This document shows, piece by piece, positions 16,506-25,496 of a DNA stretch of 64,000 nucleotides. Numbering within the stretch: the stretch's first letter is position 1; the number at the start of each line of letters is the position of its first letter. The notes below the pieces were generated by a model. That model made no database searches. It saw nothing but the letters and a program-made list of their open reading frames with translations, and was not told the DNA's origin. The position numbers were made by a program, and so were the translations under genes. The DNA lies in assembly GCA_964387885.1 (NCBI GenBank), contig CAYLYZ010000016.1, positions 4,651 to 68,650 of the forward strand, in the 5' to 3' direction. Origin of the DNA: JABGPL01 sp964387885. GTDB lineage: Bacteria; Electryoneota; AABM5-125-24; Hatepunaeales; Hatepunaeaceae.

Positions 16506-16887
16506 CTCAGACATTTGCTCGTCAGGTTTCGCTCGGGTAAGAGGTGTCCAGGATTGGTAGGTCTTGCTCATATAATGCCATACACTTCTAATCACATCAT
16601 TCCCCAAAACTGCGAGAATCCAACCACCGTAGGGGCACGTCGCCACGTGCCCTTGCTCTCTTTTTAGATCACTCTCAGTTTATGTAATTAACACTAATTA
16701 CACTATTTAAGACCGGAATCTTATCCCACCGAATAATTCATGTAATTAGAATTAACAACAGTAGTATCCTAGACTCTTGCCTGCCATGCTTCGCTCCTGC
16801 TACGCCAGCGTAGCGTGGCGAGCGCGTAGCAGGAAGGCGGGGTAACTGCTTCACCAGTGAAGTGCATCCAGGTTGTATGTCTCACCT
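16506..16887. other. intergenic repeats between convergent genes
   Basis: Contains a REP hairpin (16630-16653) and a second strong palindrome at about 16798-16835 (CCTGCTACGC...GCGTAGCAGG). No gene is seen. Confidence 0.6.
16630..16653. repeat. GTAG-type REP hairpin, ACGTG subtype
   Basis: GTAGGGGCACGT CGCC ACGTGCCC: the GTAG head and GGGC...GCCC frame are the same as in the GAAT subtype, with a different inner stem. Confidence 0.7.
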
Positions 16888-19800
16888 TTAATCAATTTTC
16901 CGATCAACTCGAACATGAATGTCAGAGTTCTCCAGATTATACTCTACAGGATACTCTGCAATCGGATCTTTCGGCGGAGTTCCCTGGTCATATTTCCTGA
17001 AGCTAAACCTTTTTACTATGGGGATCCATTTATGGAGGGTTTTTATTTTGAGGTAACAGCCAGGAAGTCTGTAATCACCTTCTTTTTCAGGTATTTCAGG
17101 ATTACTAAATATTTTCCTAATTGCAATCATTAAGTCGCTCGGATCTGGACATTTGGTTGATTGAGGTGCATACCACGAGCCTGTGAAATTCTTCTCTCCA
17201 CGTTTAAACATCCCATCAACCTCATTAAAGAAATCTCCTGCATCATCGGGAAATCCACTTACAACAGCCAAAAGGAGAAGAATAGCCTCAAAATCACCTT
17301 CACCATTTTCATGAACGCCCTCATCGAAACTATTCTTCTGAGTCTCAGGATCACTCGTCTTGATTATTCTATAAACATTAACGAAACGTTTAACCTGACG
17401 AGGAGAATGCCCGATTATCCCCGTCAGGGATTTCATCATTTTTCTTTCTTTGTCTGAGAGTTCAAGGGTTTTGGGATTTAAGTCAACCACAGGATCATGT
17501 TCGAGCTTCTCATCATTACTCCCGCTTAGAACAGTCACACCAGATCGCAATTCTGATACAGCTTGCCGGAAGCCGTTTATTACTTTTTTTGTGATTTTCT
17601 CTGGCTCTTCTTTAGGTTCATCAGCCTCAGTGGGTAGGGGTTCTTCTTTAGGTTCAGGAATAGCAGGTTCAGGTTTGGATTGTTGTGTTTTTTCTTTCCC
17701 AATTAGATCATCTATTAAGTTCCTTGCCCCTTTTGAATCCATCGGTCTTAATCGAAATGGGATCTGAAAAATCTTTTCAAGATAGTTCTGTACACTTGCT
17801 CCGATTTCTTTTTTACCTTTTATAGTTCTGTTTTGCCCTGGTTCAACGAGTAAGTTTCTATATTGAGTTACCAGTGATTTTGTAACCCACCGGGTATCAA
17901 CTCCAACAACCACCGCAAACAGAGGTAATGCGAGCAAAAGGTGTATAGCCTGTAGTACTGCTACAACTCTTTTTGGTGGACACCGATCAAGATCGTCTAT
18001 ATAGAGAATAATTCTATCTATTGAAGGAAGGTTCGGATCGTAACTTTTCTCGCTTTTTTGCTCTTTCATCAGGTCATCAACACGCTTGAAATCCTCTCTT
18101 ATTTGACTCAGAATACCTAAGTTCTTCCTGTAATCGTCAGTGGAAATTCGTTCTTTAATAAATTCTTTTAACAGGCTTTGAGGTTCTAAATCCTTTAATT
18201 CTTTTTCGATACATCTTATTTGTTCATCTATTTCAGTCAAATCTTTGTGAACATCCTCTATGCTGCTATACTGAGGATCTTCCAAATTTACCATCTTTTC
18301 AGTTGTTATTCTATAAGCGTTCTCCAATAAGGGGACCGCCTTAAGAACTTTTTTGAAGTTCTTTATTACCCAGGCAAGTATTGGACTATTTAGTACTAAT
18401 AGGGGAACTGAACGAATGAACACACCGATATCTAAGTAATTCCAGACCATTACAGAAAGAATAGTGAGAACAATACCAATTGCATAGAGGAGTTTGTTCT
18501 CCTGGAGGGACTTCAATAAAACTCTTAATATCCCAACAACTCTTCCGGAATTTTTGACTAAATCATCTAATACGGGAATAATATCTTCTGAAATATTTAT
18601 TAATCTGTCGTTTCCAAGTACTTTTCCAGCTGCTCTTAACAAAGGTCCGACTTCATCATCAATTAATATGTTCTTTAATTTTTCTGATTTCCTTTTTGAC
18701 GATTGATTTAAGTTATCTACTTCATTCTGTTTCTCTTCAATTTCTCTCTGTGTTTCCTTCTGCTTCCTGAGCTTACCATCAAGTCTGATCAATAATTTAT
18801 CCCTGAGTTGCTGATCTTTGCTCTTATCATCGGAAGTTGCAATATAAAGATTCTCGAAAATGTGGTTAACCAGACTCGCCCAGAGGTCAGCTTCCATATA
18901 ATGCCATGCATTGAATTCTATTTGAACAATATTCTCGTAATATGCAATCTCATTTTTTTTTGATTTCTTAACCTCACCTGCAATTTTAGTGATTCTTTGG
19001 ATGAGTTTTTCCATAAAAAATGATTTTCCCATACCCCAATCACCAAATAGTCCTATTGCAAGCGGTAGTTTGGTATCTTTTGCAGCAAGAATTGATGCAA
19101 AAGCATTTATTTCATTATCAAGCTCTAACTGATCCTCCCCTTTAATATCGTCTGCCTCAATGTGGGTTAGTGATGAAGGTTCAGGAGTGATCCTTATTTG
19201 TTCAGGTTTTTTTGAATTTGCTTTTAGCTCTATTTCAAATGGATTAGCTGGGAAAAATCCCTCTGTGTTCATTTCTCCACACAAGAAAGGTCTGACTTCT
19301 CCCAACCGTGAAGTTGTGTTAATTTCTACAATGCTGAAATTATAATGCTTGCCATCGGAAGCTTCTAACAACCCGGATTTAACTACCGGGATACTAGGTA
19401 TAACGAAATCGAGAAATGCACTATCACTAATCCCATAAATGTCATTGTTAAATGATGAGTGAATAATACATGCATTATTAATAATATAACTTAAACTCTC
19501 TCGATCAGCATGATGTAGAGAATTATAATCATGATGAAATAAGGCAATTGTAAGATCTGCATCTTTATTCATTTTCTCAAAGGACTCTTTAACTAACTCA
19601 GGACCTAATGCAAGTCTTTGCTGTTTATCTTTCCCATAGCTATTTCCATGGAAAAGAGATGAATTCAATCCTATGATATTTATAAAGATATCTTTGTCGG
19701 CCTTATTGAGTTTAATATTTTCTGTGAAATTAAGTAAATACGGATCTGAATTGGTGTATTTAAAGTTATCTGTGAATTTATAGAAATGGCTGAATTCATT

Positions 19801-20241
19801 TCTTTTTTCCAACATTAATTCGGGGTTATTGATTATCCTGTTTAATGTAATATCATCATCAAAATCATACCTGTTCTCATTCGAGTCTTCATTTTGAACT
19901 TGAACCATATCACGGGGACCAGGAACTATGTAGGTGGGAATGAATTTATTATCTGTACTTAGATTTTGAGCGAGAAACTCCAAAGCTTGGGAATATTCAG
20001 AGCCCGTTCCACTTCTCGCAATATCACCGGTAATCAACACAAAATCTAATGCATTCTCCGCTGTAATTTCAGCGAGGATTTTTTTCAGACTGATCCTGCT
20101 ATTATCCTGTGATTCAAGTTTCATTTTCCTATGATTATCGTGTGGCCAGAACAATCCATCCTGTTCCGTACTTCCTTTAAATCTCAGATCTGATAAATGA
20201 AGATAGCGAATTTTGCTGTTGTCTAAATTTTGATTTTCCAT
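16888..20241 (-). CDS. KAP family P-loop NTPase fused to a degenerate calcineurin-like phosphoesterase
   Basis: A 1117-residue fusion. Residues 1 to about 330 follow the calcineurin-like phosphoesterase pattern, but the metal ligands are eroded: the first motif is LSDLRF (usual DxH is D18-L-R20), the second GD is kept (ITGDIARSG, 72-73), and the third is GPRD (108-111) instead of GNHD. HH at 236-237 remains, and the GHxH site is not visible. A linker leads to a KAP NTPase: Walker A GLFGDWGMGKS (397-407), a charged coiled-coil-like stretch (about 475-525), two membrane helices (584-602, 609-626), and Walker B IILYIDDLDR (744-753), then an Arg-rich C-terminal sensor (SPRQVKRFVNVYR). KAP NTPases act at the inner membrane and several work in phage or plasmid conflict. 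The N-terminal domain probably binds a ligand and has lost catalysis. The gene is A+T-rich and monocistronic. Confidence 0.85.
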   Translation of the reverse strand: MENQNLDNSKIRYLHLSDLRFKGSTEQDGLFWPHDNHRKMKLESQDNSRISLKKILAEITAENALDFVLITGDIARSGTGSEYSQALEFLAQNLSTDNKFIPTYIVPGPRDMVQVQNEDSNENRYDFDDDITLNRIINNPELMLEKRNEFSHFYKFTDNFKYTNSDPYLLNFTENIKLNKADKDIFINIIGLNSSLFHGNSYGKDKQQRLALGPELVKESFEKMNKDADLTIALFHHDYNSLHHADRESLSYIINNACIIHSSFNNDIYGISDSAFLDFVIPSIPVVKSGLLEASDGKHYNFSIVEINTTSRLGEVRPFLCGEMNTEGFFPANPFEIELKANSKKPEQIRITPEPSSLTHIEADDIKGEDQLELDNEINAFASILAAKDTKLPLAIGLFGDWGMGKSFFMEKLIQRITKIAGEVKKSKKNEIAYYENIVQIEFNAWHYMEADLWASLVNHIFENLYIATSDDKSKDQQLRDKLLIRLDGKLRKQKETQREIEEKQNEVDNLNQSSKRKSEKLKNILIDDEVGPLLRAAGKVLGNDRLINISEDIIPVLDDLVKNSGRVVGILRVLLKSLQENKLLYAIGIVLTILSVMVWNYLDIGVFIRSVPLLVLNSPILAWVIKNFKKVLKAVPLLENAYRITTEKMVNLEDPQYSSIEDVHKDLTEIDEQIRCIEKELKDLEPQSLLKEFIKERISTDDYRKNLGILSQIREDFKRVDDLMKEQKSEKSYDPNLPSIDRIILYIDDLDRCPPKRVVAVLQAIHLLLALPLFAVVVGVDTRWVTKSLVTQYRNLLVEPGQNRTIKGKKEIGASVQNYLEKIFQIPFRLRPMDSKGARNLIDDLIGKEKTQQSKPEPAIPEPKEEPLPTEADEPKEEPEKITKKVINGFRQAVSELRSGVTVLSGSNDEKLEHDPVVDLNPKTLELSDKERKMMKSLTGIIGHSPRQVKRFVNVYRIIKTSDPETQKNSFDEGVHENGEGDFEAILLLLAVVSGFPDDAGDFFNEVDGMFKRGEKNFTGSWYAPQSTKCPDPSDLMIAIRKIFSNPEIPEKEGDYRLPGCYLKIKTLHKWIPIVKRFSFRKYDQGTPPKDPIAEYPVEYNLENSDIHVRVDRKID

Positions 20242-20279
20242 TTATTTCTCACATTTCGAACATTAATTGATAACTTTTG

Positions 20280-20309
20280 AATGTACGATTGTACATCCTG
20301 ATTTGTCAA
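20280..20309 (-). promoter_or_regulatory. promoter and palindromic operator of the KAP gene
   Basis: On the minus strand TTGACA (20304-20309), an 18-base spacer and TACATT (20280-20285). The palindrome ATGTAC GATT GTACAT (20281-20296) spans the -10 box and half of the spacer, an ideal place for a repressor. Confidence 0.6.
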
Positions 20310-20345
20310 GGTGTTTTGGTAAGTATTATTTCAATCTGGGAACGA

Positions 20346-20368
20346 GGGCACGTGCGACGTGCCCCTAC
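20346..20368. repeat. GTAG-type REP hairpin, ACGTG subtype
   Basis: GGGCACGTGCGACGTGCCCC then TAC, identical in core to 36621-36643 and 36857-36879. It lies 10 bases after the stop codon of the YecA-like gene. Confidence 0.75.
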
Positions 20369-20378
20369 AATTGGGTGA

Positions 20379-21074
20379 TTAATGCACTTTCTGCCAGCAG
20401 CAATTTTTGAATTTCTTGCCGCAGCCACAAGGGCAGGGCTCGTTTCTATTTAACTTCTTTTGGGGTGTTTTGGATTCCTTTGCTTTACGTATAATCTCTC
20501 GGTAGGGCAGCCAGAATCTGTAGATTTCCGGAACTGAAGCTCGGATCTCTGCGACCCACCGGTCATGCGGGATCTTCTTTAGCTCGGGATCATTTTTGAG
20601 ATCCTCCCAACCCTCTTCTGTGCCATATGTTGCTATGGCTGCCAGAAGTGCATAGTGTTTCTCATGCTTAATAAGCGGTTCCCAGGAGTCGCCTGAAATT
20701 ACAGTTCCTGTCATAAATCCCATACACCACTCGTCAACAATTGTATAAGTCTTCCCTTCAACTGTTCTTTCATAGAACATCGGTTTATATGAATCCGGAT
20801 TGGTCAAAAATTTTGCAGCTGTTATGTTATAATGAGTCATGATCAATTCGAGGATTCTCTGCATTTTTTCGGTAGATACCATCTTCGACTCCCGCTCAGA
20901 TTTGGGGCGGAAAACATAATTTAACCAATCATATGGCTGAGTCGTTTCGGGACCAATCAGAATTGCTGCCAGGAACCCATCCAGCATCGAGATATCCATG
21001 CAATCCTCGGGTGATTCCTCGGAGATCAGGAAATCTTCCAGTTCTTTGTAATCTGCTTCAGATAATTCAAACAT
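20379..21074 (-). CDS. UPF0149/YecA-like protein with C-terminal SEC-C zinc motif
   Basis: A 231-residue protein. The N-terminal half is the YecA/YgfB helical domain (EADYKELEDFLIS, MDISMLDGFLAAILIGP, WCMGFMTG). The C-terminus carries a SEC-C motif, EPCPCGCGKKFKNCC, in which Cys residues bind zinc, as at the end of SecA. YecA binds ribosomes through this motif in E. coli; the same role is plausible here. CPCGCGKKFK rather than the usual CPCGSGKKYK is a mild variant. It is monocistronic with a REP just after its stop. Confidence 0.9.
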   Translation of the reverse strand: MFELSEADYKELEDFLISEESPEDCMDISMLDGFLAAILIGPETTQPYDWLNYVFRPKSERESKMVSTEKMQRILELIMTHYNITAAKFLTNPDSYKPMFYERTVEGKTYTIVDEWCMGFMTGTVISGDSWEPLIKHEKHYALLAAIATYGTEEGWEDLKNDPELKKIPHDRWVAEIRASVPEIYRFWLPYREIIRKAKESKTPQKKLNRNEPCPCGCGKKFKNCCWQKVH

Positions 21075-21223
21075 AGGGTATCATAGCCTTTTCTTGCTAT
21101 TGGTTTCCCGGGATGCCTGCTACGCACCGCCACGCAATGCTGGAGTAGCGGGAGCGATACATGGCAAGCGGAGGGATCCGGGCTACTTACTGATTTTCCG
21201 GGATGCGTCGCTTCCAGGTTACA

Positions 21224-21256
21224 TACTGGCAGACGAAGGCGTCTGCCAGCGCGAAT
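21224..21256. repeat. TGGCAGACG palindrome, copy 2
   Basis: TGGCAGACG AAGG CGTCTGCCA then GCGCGAATT; same family as 14781-14811. It lies between the YecA-like gene and the 3' end of the VCBS gene. Confidence 0.75.
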
Positions 21257-21290
21257 TTAGACACTTCTCCCCGGGTTCGAGGAACTCGGG

Positions 21291-22520
21291 CTACTTTAAG
21301 AGTGTTATGCTCTTCCCTGCTGTTTTCCGGGCACTGTTCAGAGTTACGTAGTAACGTCCGGCGGGAAACTGTGCTAAAACAAGGTTCAGGTTGTGCTGTC
21401 CCGGTGATATTTCCCCCAATGTGCTGGATTGGATTAATTTACCAGCTGTATTAAAAAGCTGCATGTTCAGGTTTTGTGAGCCTGTACACTCGAAACTTAA
21501 TGTTGTGCTGCTGTTAAACGGTTCGGGATAGTTTTCGAGAAAACTGAATGCGACCGGGGTTGGTTTGAAACTGTCGTCTACCGAGTTTACGTCCCGGTTG
21601 GTATATAATCTCACAAATGGATCGCCCATTCCGCATACAATATCGAGGTCGCTGTCTCCATCCCAGTCAACTAATGTCGGACGGGAATATCTCTCAACGT
21701 AGATCATATCATTGACATCCCAGAGCATAACTTCAGCTTCAAACTCAGGGCTGCCCTCTTCACCGATATTGCGATAGTAATGTAATCTCCCCTGCACAGA
21801 TCCGGCTACGAGATCAAATAATCCGTCACCATCCAAGTCACCAGTCGTGCATGTCGTCTCACTTTGAAGTCTAATGGCTTCTCCACCGGCTTCAACATCA
21901 CCTATAACTACAAACTCATGTTCTTCAACTGAACCTTCATTGATAACTAAAGCGATGTTTCCCTCAGCGGTTCCGATCAGCAGATCAAAGTCTCCATCTC
22001 CATCCCAGTCCATAGCATGCGGTGCCGTCCTGCCTCCGACATCGAGGTCGTGTCCTTCGGTTTGGAGGTCATCCTGTGCTGACAATGTGCCGTCTTCGTT
22101 GCGGAGGTAAAAATCGACATGCCCGAATTCTTCACCCACCAATAAATCCATATCACCATCTGCATCTATATCCACCATCTGTGGATAAGCACCCTGACAT
22201 CAACCAAAGTTGGTCGTTATCCTCTCACCATCCGCCGCGAGATTTCCCATATCCTCAAGAACGGGCTCTCCAGCATCAGCATTATTTTGATACAAATAAA
22301 CAGGACCTTCCCAGAAAGTCCCGACCAGCATGTCCAAATCTCCGTCACCGTCCCAGTCTCCGACGTTGGGAACGGTGTACCCGCTCTCATCTTCGGGGAT
22401 TGTCTCACCACCAGCCATAAGATTCACAGGGGCATTAAAAATAGGCGGTTCACCGAAACCTGTTGTTGACAAACAGAGTATCAACCCTAAACAAATAATC
22501 AGTTTTAAATTCATATCCAT
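21291..22520 (-). pseudogene. secreted VCBS/FG-GAP repeat protein with T9SS-type tail, interrupted by in-frame TGA
   Basis: One continuous reading frame except for a TGA at 22200-22202. The first part has a signal peptide (LKLIICLGLILCLSTTGFG) and VGDWDGDGDLDMLVG; after the TGA the frame continues directly with CQGAYPQMVDIDADGDMDLLVG and further Ca2+-binding DxDxDGxxD repeats, ending in a Por-type sorting domain (YPEPFNSSTTLSFE ... KSITLLK). Such proteins fold as beta-propellers and are exported through the type IX system. GGAGGAGAGG lies before the ATG at 22520. Because the frame is intact on both sides, the TGA is either a recent nonsense change, a sequencing error, or recoding. Restart at the ATG at 22178 would lack a signal peptide. 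Confidence 0.75.
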
Positions 22521-22753
22521 CCTCTCCTCCTGCTGCAAAATAAATTCACATTACCCTAAGTGTAAGTTATCAAATCAGGCTGAGCATGTCAAGTTTTCGC
22601 TCGTGATATTCGCAGGCATGGACGCCTGCGCTACTTATGTGTGGCCTGGGTTACTCGTTACTCAGGTTTCTTTATTAAGTAAAATATGATCTTTGGTTAC
22701 TTCGATTTATTAGGAGACCCGGGCAATGAATAGCCCGGGCCGCACTTCCTCAA

Positions 22754-22802
22754 CTGTCAGGTGATGGCACCTGACAGCACTTTATTAACACCTGACACCA
22801 CC
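22754..22802. repeat. TCAGGTG palindromic element, copy 4 (second arm partial)
   Basis: CTGTCAGGTG ATGG CACCTGACAG (22754-22777) followed by half an arm, AACACCTGACACC. Same family as 7502-7571. Confidence 0.7.
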
Positions 22803-22817
22803 TTTTTAGATATTAGC

Positions 22818-22884
22818 GAGAAAAGATTCTCTTTTTACTTGACAAAGTAAAATTTTGCCCTTATGTTTAAGAGAAAAGATTCTC
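22818..22884 (+). promoter_or_regulatory. promoter with two identical operators for the BlaI/BlaR-like operon
   Basis: TTGACA (22839-22844), 17 bases, TATGTT (22862-22867). An identical 14-base imperfect palindrome GAGAAAAGATTCTC lies on each side, at 22818-22831 and 22871-22884, centres 53 bases apart (about five helical turns). One site precedes the -35 box and the other covers the transcription start, the classic layout of an autorepressed bla/mec-type operon. Confidence 0.8.
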
Positions 22885-22906
22885 GCATAAGAAATCAGGA
22901 TTAAAA

Positions 22907-23302
22907 ATGGCAGGTCGAAAGTCTCCTACATTTACAGAGGTTGAGCTCGAATTCATGCAGATATTCTGGGAGCATGGTGAGATGTCTTCTGAAGATATTC
23001 AGAATATCCTCAGCACCCAGGGTCGTGAATTGACTGACGGAACCGTAAGGAAGGTACTCGGGATTTTGCTTAAGAAGGGATACCTTGAACGCGAACGCCG
23101 TGGGCGGAGTTTCTATTATGTTCCCAGCGTGGTCAAGGAGCAGGCGAATGGTCGGATGATTCAAGATCTGCTCAATCGTGCTTTCTCCGGATCGATACCA
23201 AACATGGTCGCTACCCTACTCGACAATCGTGATATTAACTCTGATGACATCAAGGCAATTAAGGGTATGATCGACGAGTATGAAAAAGGAGACCAGGAAT
23301 GA
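22907..23302 (+). CDS. BlaI/MecI/CopY-family repressor
   Basis: A 131-residue winged-helix repressor. PTFTEVELEFMQIFWEHGEMSSEDIQ is the typical N-terminus and TDGTVRKVLGILLKKGYLERERRGRSFYYVP the recognition helix and wing of the family. The C-terminal helical part dimerises and would be cleaved or displaced after signal from the partner membrane peptidase. It overlaps the next gene by four bases (ATGA). Paired GAGAAAAGATTCTC sites in its promoter are its likely operators. The inducer is unknown; no beta-lactamase gene is adjacent. Confidence 0.93.
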   Translation: MAGRKSPTFTEVELEFMQIFWEHGEMSSEDIQNILSTQGRELTDGTVRKVLGILLKKGYLERERRGRSFYYVPSVVKEQANGRMIQDLLNRAFSGSIPNMVATLLDNRDINSDDIKAIKGMIDEYEKGDQE

Positions 23303-25071
23303 GCGCAATGTACTTCCTCAACCTCGCTGACAACGTTGGATTTGCCCTGATAAGGTTCATCGTTTCACTTTTCTGGCAATCTTCGATTGTATTGCTCGGT
23401 GCATTTGTAATAATGAATGTTCTCCGTAATCACCGAGCAGATGTCAGGCACAGAATACTAACAGCGGTCTTTCTTTCCATACCCTTGATCCCGATATTAT
23501 CCTGGTTCGCTGGTTACATAGGTGTACCTCAAGCTTCTTTATTTATACCACCTGAATTTGCTACGATTTCTGCAGAGTCAGCACCCACCGAACCGTTGAA
23601 AAATGAGATCATTCAGACGGTATATACAAGCTCCCAATCTGAAATTATACCGGGATTATTCAATTTTCCGTTCGCATTAACCGCACTTGTCCTGATTTCT
23701 GTCGGAATAGCAATGTTAAGTATTGTGTTTGCCGGTAGAAGACGCATTTCTCTACTTTTGAGGAATGGAGCTGAACTTACCGATAGTAACTTGATATCGA
23801 TTTTCAAACGAGGGGCAAAAAGACTTGATCTACAAAAAGAATTCACTCTGGTCAGTTGTTCGGAAATTGATACTCCTTTCACTTCAGGAACTCGAAAACC
23901 AGTGATATTTTTGCCCACTGAAATTAGAGATAATCTATCCAATAATGAAATTTCGGACATTGCTCTGCATGAACTCGCACACATAAAAAGATATGATTCC
24001 CTCTGGTTGACAATGATATCGGTTTTCAGGGCGTTTATCTTCTTTAATCCTCTGGCATGGTTGGCAGCAGGACAGATATTGAAACTGACCGAAGAAGCTT
24101 GTGATGACATGGTCATACGATCGACAGGGAAACCAGTTGATTATGCGAGAATGCTCACTCGGATCGCAGAGAAGTTATCAAACAGGAGATTAATAATGGA
24201 GCTTTCAGCCGGAATAGTACTTTCACGAAAAGCATTCATAAAGAGAGTCAGGAACATATTGTCAAGTAAGGGAAGAGCTGTTCGGAAGTTTACGATGATT
24301 CAGTGTACAGCCATGATCCTTGACCTAATGCTTGTTTTCGGAATAGCAATTGCCGCTCCACTTAATGATAAGACTGATGTGAAAGTAATGAAGGCGACTG
24401 CAGACAAAGCCGGATTGCAGGAGAAGGGTGAGATACTAAATACCGGTATGGATCTTCAAACTGTGACGAGTATTCTTGGCTTCGAGCCTGAGATCAAAGA
24501 TGTGTATACTCCCACGCGTGACATCTATGTCTGGAAGGAAAAGGGCTTTTTCAGCACAAAGCACACCCTGATTGTTGTCTTTGAAAACGATAAGGCCTGG
24601 ATGATAAGTAGTGTAACCGGTAATGTTAAAGACATAAATAAGCATGTGGCAAATGCTGAAGAATCTTCGCGTCGGGCGAAGAAAGTGGAAGTTGACGGCG
24701 AGCTTATACCCATGCACGAGGCGGATAACATTTGGGTTGATGTTCCTCATGCGATGAAACGATTGATAGAATCAGGTGAAGAGGAATTGGTCCTCGACCA
24801 GAAGACAATACAACTATTCGACAGCATCGAAATGAAGATGCCGTTCGAAAAAGTCGCCCAACTGCTGGGTGAACCGACAAGACGGAAGATAAATAAGAGA
24901 AGTGAATCTTACATCTGGGATTTCGGTGAAATTAAATTCAAAGTCAACTTAAAGAAGGGATTTGTCCTGACAAAGGAATTGAAAGCCCCTCATTTTAACC
25001 TGTTTGTAGAAAAAGAGCATTGGACTGTCCACGGCAGTAAAAACAAAATCACTGTTGAAGTTAGAAATTAG
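23299..25071 (+). CDS. BlaR1/MecR1-like M56 membrane metallopeptidase
   Basis: A 590-residue membrane protein. The N-terminal third has membrane helices (SLFWQSSIVLLGAFVIMN, IPLIPILSWFAGYIGV, FALTALVLISVGIAML) and an M56 peptidase with the zinc motif HELAH in IALHELAHIKRYDSLW, plus the downstream TEEACDDMVIRSTG. A further helix (near MILDLMLVFGIAIAAPL) precedes an extracytoplasmic C-terminus of about 230 residues that is not a penicillin-binding domain; it has two similar segments (TVTSILGFEPEIKDVYTPTRDIYVWKE and KVAQLLGEPTRRKINKRSESYIWDF), probably SmpA/BamE-like repeats. The protein probably senses an envelope signal and inactivates the BlaI-like repressor encoded just upstream. Confidence 0.88.
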   Translation: MSAMYFLNLADNVGFALIRFIVSLFWQSSIVLLGAFVIMNVLRNHRADVRHRILTAVFLSIPLIPILSWFAGYIGVPQASLFIPPEFATISAESAPTEPLKNEIIQTVYTSSQSEIIPGLFNFPFALTALVLISVGIAMLSIVFAGRRRISLLLRNGAELTDSNLISIFKRGAKRLDLQKEFTLVSCSEIDTPFTSGTRKPVIFLPTEIRDNLSNNEISDIALHELAHIKRYDSLWLTMISVFRAFIFFNPLAWLAAGQILKLTEEACDDMVIRSTGKPVDYARMLTRIAEKLSNRRLIMELSAGIVLSRKAFIKRVRNILSSKGRAVRKFTMIQCTAMILDLMLVFGIAIAAPLNDKTDVKVMKATADKAGLQEKGEILNTGMDLQTVTSILGFEPEIKDVYTPTRDIYVWKEKGFFSTKHTLIVVFENDKAWMISSVTGNVKDINKHVANAEESSRRAKKVEVDGELIPMHEADNIWVDVPHAMKRLIESGEEELVLDQKTIQLFDSIEMKMPFEKVAQLLGEPTRRKINKRSESYIWDFGEIKFKVNLKKGFVLTKELKAPHFNLFVEKEHWTVHGSKNKITVEVRN

Positions 25072-25496
25072 TAATCAACCGATTTCCCCGGGACTTTGAT
25101 TTGACCCACAGGAGTTCCGGGGATTTCCTCCTTGCCATCAATCTACGAAGTATTAGGATTCAAAACGACTCGACGCGGGATGAGATGCTCGATTAGATCA
25201 TAACTACTGGATTACCATCTATCCGGTACATGAGCGAAGCTCAGCGAACTCGGGAGCGACATGAATTTTACTGAACATTAAGGCTACTAAGCAAATTACT
25301 TATATAATAGAGATTATATATTCTATCAACAGCCTAATACCACAGGGGCTTTCATGCGTAAGTAATTATTATCTAATAAGAAAGTAATATTTTTTGATAT
25401 TACCTATCATTTCTGTCCGAATGCTATTGTAGAAGGAATTATTATTTATTAACTTAAAATATAACAGTTTCAAACCCCTGAGAGGAGGAACCTTCG
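25072..25496. other. intergenic region with a CCCCGGGA hairpin
   Basis: 425 bases without a gene. A hairpin with arms CCCCGGGACT and AGTTCCGGGG lies at about 25087-25125 soon after the M56 gene and may terminate its transcript, although its T run is poor. GAGAGGAGG lies just before the next ATG. Confidence 0.5.

Noticed and set aside
22200..22202. Selenocysteine at the in-frame TGA
   Set aside because: No convincing SECIS hairpin directly after the TGA and no reason for selenocysteine in a calcium-binding beta-propeller; nonsense or error is simpler.
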